6,877 bases of DNA from CAWUKT01 sp041565275 (GTDB lineage: Bacteria > Bacteroidota > Bacteroidia > J057 > JADKCL01): NCBI GenBank assembly GCA_041565275.1, contig JBFGVE010000149.1, positions 1 through 6,877 on the forward strand, read 5' to 3'. Below are positions 5,063-6,877 of the stretch, piece after piece. The position numbers and the translations under genes are program-made. Numbering within the stretch: the stretch's first letter is position 1; each line of letters opens with the position of its first letter. Below the pieces are notes generated by a model, which worked only from the letters and a program-made list of their open reading frames with translations, did not search any database and had not been told where the DNA came from.

Positions 5063-6877
5063 ATGGGAGAGTTTAATGTCAATCAACACCAGTCCCACGA
5101 GGACTTGAAAGTATTCAAGCAACATCTTTTCCGGGATATTCGGGCACTGGAAATGATGTTGGAGCAAGGTATGATCGAAGGAGGCATTACCCGGATTGGC
5201 GCCGAGCAGGAGTTGGCCCTGGTGGACAAGGCATACCTGCCTGCATCGATTGCACTAGAAGTCCTGGAAGCCGTCAAAAGCGATCCGAAATTCACCAATG
5301 AACTCTCCAAGTTTAACTTAGAGATCAATTTGGATCCTTTGGAGTTCAAGGGTGATTGTATTTCCAAAATGGAAAAACAATTGATGGATTGCCTGACCAA
5401 TCTGGAAGAGAAACTACAGAAATTTTCGGCTGACTATGTCATTTCCGGAATTCTCCCGACCATTACCCAGAACCATCTGTCCCTCGACAACCTAACACCT
5501 ATTCCTCGCTATTTCGCGCTGAATGATGCTATTTTGCAAGCGAGAGGCGGAGACCACTATGAGTTCAGGATTGCTGGAACAGATGAGTTGATCACCCGGC
5601 ACGATACCCTGATGATGGAAAGTTGCAATACCAGCTTTCAGGTTCACTACCAGGTAAGTGCAGAAGATTTTTCTGCTAAATACAATTGGGCCCAGGCCAT
5701 CGCTGCTCCTTGTATGGCTGTATCGACCAATTCTCCCTTGCTGTTTGGTTACCGACTGTGGCGGGAGACCCGTATTGCACTCTTTCAGCAATCGGCAGAT
5801 ACACGCCGAAATCTGGGGCAGAACCGCCAGTCCCATGGCCGTGTATTCTTCGGAGAATCTTGGTGTAAAGACTCTGTAATGGATATCTTTCGAGAAGAGA
5901 TCGCTCGTTACCGGGTGTTGATCTCGAGGGAAATCGACCAGGATTCCATTGAAACTCTGCAAAAAGGAGGCGTGCCGGAATTGCAGGCCCTTCGCATGCA
6001 CAATGGAACCATATATCCATGGAACCGCGCCTGTTACGGCAGCAACGACATCGTCCCTCATCTCCGAATTGAAAACAGGTACATACCTGCCGGACCTACC
6101 GTATTGGATGAAATGGCCAATATGACATTTTGGTTAGGGCTGATGCATGGGATGCCCGAAGAATACCGGGACATCCACGAAAAGGTAGACTTTGACCTGG
6201 TTAAGGGAAACTTTAACCGGGCAGCGAAAGTAGGGCTGGGCATGATGGTCCGCTGGATCGATGACAAGGTTTATACGGTTCAAGACCTTGTCTTGAAAGA
6301 ATTGATCCCTATGGCCGAAGCCGGATTGAATAAAGCGAATATTAGCAAAAAAGACATTCGGCGATACCTGGATGTGATCCGTGACCGTGTAAAGACAGGT
6401 AAGACAGGTTCCCAATGGATGCTTGACAGCTTTGAAAACCTGAAGACCAAGGGTACAAAAAAGGAAGCATTGACAGCCATTACAGCTGGTATTACCATGA
6501 GACAAAAGAAAAATGAACCCGTCCATACCTGGGACCTGGCACAGATGGAAGAGGCAGGAACCTGGGTCAATCGCTTTGGTTTGATTTCTCAGATCATGTC
6601 AAATGATATTTACACTGTTCAAGAAGATGACCTGGTAGATCTTCTACCCAATATCATGGTTTGGAAAGAATTAGATGCCCTTTTGGTCGAAAATGTAGAT
6701 GGAGAGTATGTCGGAATGGTTACTTCCTCCCAATTGCTAAACCACTATGCCACCCGCCTCACCGAAAAAACAGATACCACGGTTAAGGACATCATGATCT
6801 GTGACGTTCCTACCGTCTCCGAAGAAACATCAACCGTAAAGGCCATTCACCTGATCCGAAGCCACAATGTTTCCTGC
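5063..6877 (+). CDS. GCS2-type carboxylate-amine ligase fused to CBS domains (3' end cut by window edge)
   Basis: The frame stays open for 605 codons from the ATG at 5063 to the right edge; the stop is outside. Residues about 40-400 resemble the glutamate-cysteine ligase family 2 (GCS2/YbdK) glutamine-synthetase-like fold: GAEQELALVD at 46-55 (the Gly-x-Glu-x-Glu metal-binding motif, Glu48 and Glu50), LEINLDPLEF at 86-95, 'MESCNTSFQVHYQV' at 185-198 with His195, and 'LRIENRYIPAGPTVLDE' at 334-350 with Arg335, Glu337 and Arg339. Such enzymes join a carboxylate to an amine using ATP through an acyl-phosphate. Residues about 505-566 form a first CBS domain (ISQIMSNDIYTVQEDD..., ending GMVTSSQLLNHY) and 574-605 the start of a second (VKDIMICDVPTVSEET...). 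CBS pairs usually bind adenine nucleotides, so allosteric control by ATP/AMP is inferred. The substrate is unknown; glutathione synthesis is possible, but the fusion is not that of standard GshA. It probably shares a transcript with the 122-residue gene upstream. Confidence 0.82.
   Translation, partial: MGEFNVNQHQSHEDLKVFKQHLFRDIRALEMMLEQGMIEGGITRIGAEQELALVDKAYLPASIALEVLEAVKSDPKFTNELSKFNLEINLDPLEFKGDCISKMEKQLMDCLTNLEEKLQKFSADYVISGILPTITQNHLSLDNLTPIPRYFALNDAILQARGGDHYEFRIAGTDELITRHDTLMMESCNTSFQVHYQVSAEDFSAKYNWAQAIAAPCMAVSTNSPLLFGYRLWRETRIALFQQSADTRRNLGQNRQSHGRVFFGESWCKDSVMDIFREEIARYRVLISREIDQDSIETLQKGGVPELQALRMHNGTIYPWNRACYGSNDIVPHLRIENRYIPAGPTVLDEMANMTFWLGLMHGMPEEYRDIHEKVDFDLVKGNFNRAAKVGLGMMVRWIDDKVYTVQDLVLKELIPMAEAGLNKANISKKDIRRYLDVIRDRVKTGKTGSQWMLDSFENLKTKGTKKEALTAITAGITMRQKKNEPVHTWDLAQMEEAGTWVNRFGLISQIMSNDIYTVQEDDLVDLLPNIMVWKELDALLVENVDGEYVGMVTSSQLLNHYATRLTEKTDTTVKDIMICDVPTVSEETSTVKAIHLIRSHNVSC

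Noticed and set aside
4640..5167. 175-codon open frame on the minus strand over the unknown 122-residue gene
   Set aside because: It overlaps the start of the GCS2-CBS gene and has no promoter-like context. Its product is rich in Phe, His and Gln with no domain pattern, whereas the plus-strand frame fits the spacing to the next gene.
5492..6061. 189-codon minus-strand frame and smaller frames inside the GCS2-CBS gene
   Set aside because: All lie within the GCS2 catalytic domain coding region, whose motifs are continuous on the plus strand; they are mirror frames.

Overview
The window looks like a piece of a Bacteroidota chromosome (Flavobacteriia, Cytophagia or Saprospiria type) with roughly mid-40s to 50% GC. 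The evidence is the gene content: an S9 peptidase whose closest remembered relative is the prolyl tripeptidyl peptidase PtpA of Porphyromonas gingivalis. In addition, start codons lack clear Shine-Dalgarno sequences, and candidate promoters resemble the Bacteroidota TTTG / TAnnTTTG type rather than sigma70 boxes. All family assignments come from reading the translations; no database search was possible.

Layout from left to right. Positions 1-108 (minus strand) hold the first 36 codons of an IS3-type transposase OrfA that runs off the left edge. A possible element end lies near 152. A non-coding stretch (about 153-311) with a candidate promoter leads into an exported 720-residue S9B peptidase (312-2474, plus), complete with signal peptide, beta-propeller and Ser-Asp-His triad. 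A short convergent spacer follows, containing a small hairpin and three degenerate 19-bp tandem repeats, the last of which is the 3' end of the next gene. On the minus strand come a RidA/2-aminomuconate-deaminase-like protein (2543-2965) and, upstream of it, a biotin carboxylase subunit of an acyl-CoA carboxylase (3020-4507). They are 54 bp apart and probably co-transcribed.

A 135-bp divergent intergenic region (4508-4642) separates the biotin carboxylase from a second plus-strand unit: a 122-residue protein of unknown function (4643-5011), then a long gene (5063 to the right edge, incomplete) that fuses a glutamate-cysteine-ligase-type (GCS2) amidoligase domain to C-terminal CBS domains.

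How the parts fit together: the peptidase is a periplasmic peptide-degrading enzyme and stands alone. The biotin carboxylase needs a biotin carrier and a carboxyltransferase that are not in this window. The RidA-like protein is a housekeeping or tryptophan/kynurenine-pathway deaminase. The least understood unit is the unknown small gene plus GCS2-CBS pair at the right end. It may be the start of a nucleotide-regulated peptide-bond-forming (amidoligase) operon continuing beyond the window. I see no CRISPR array, tRNA, rRNA or recognisable defence system.
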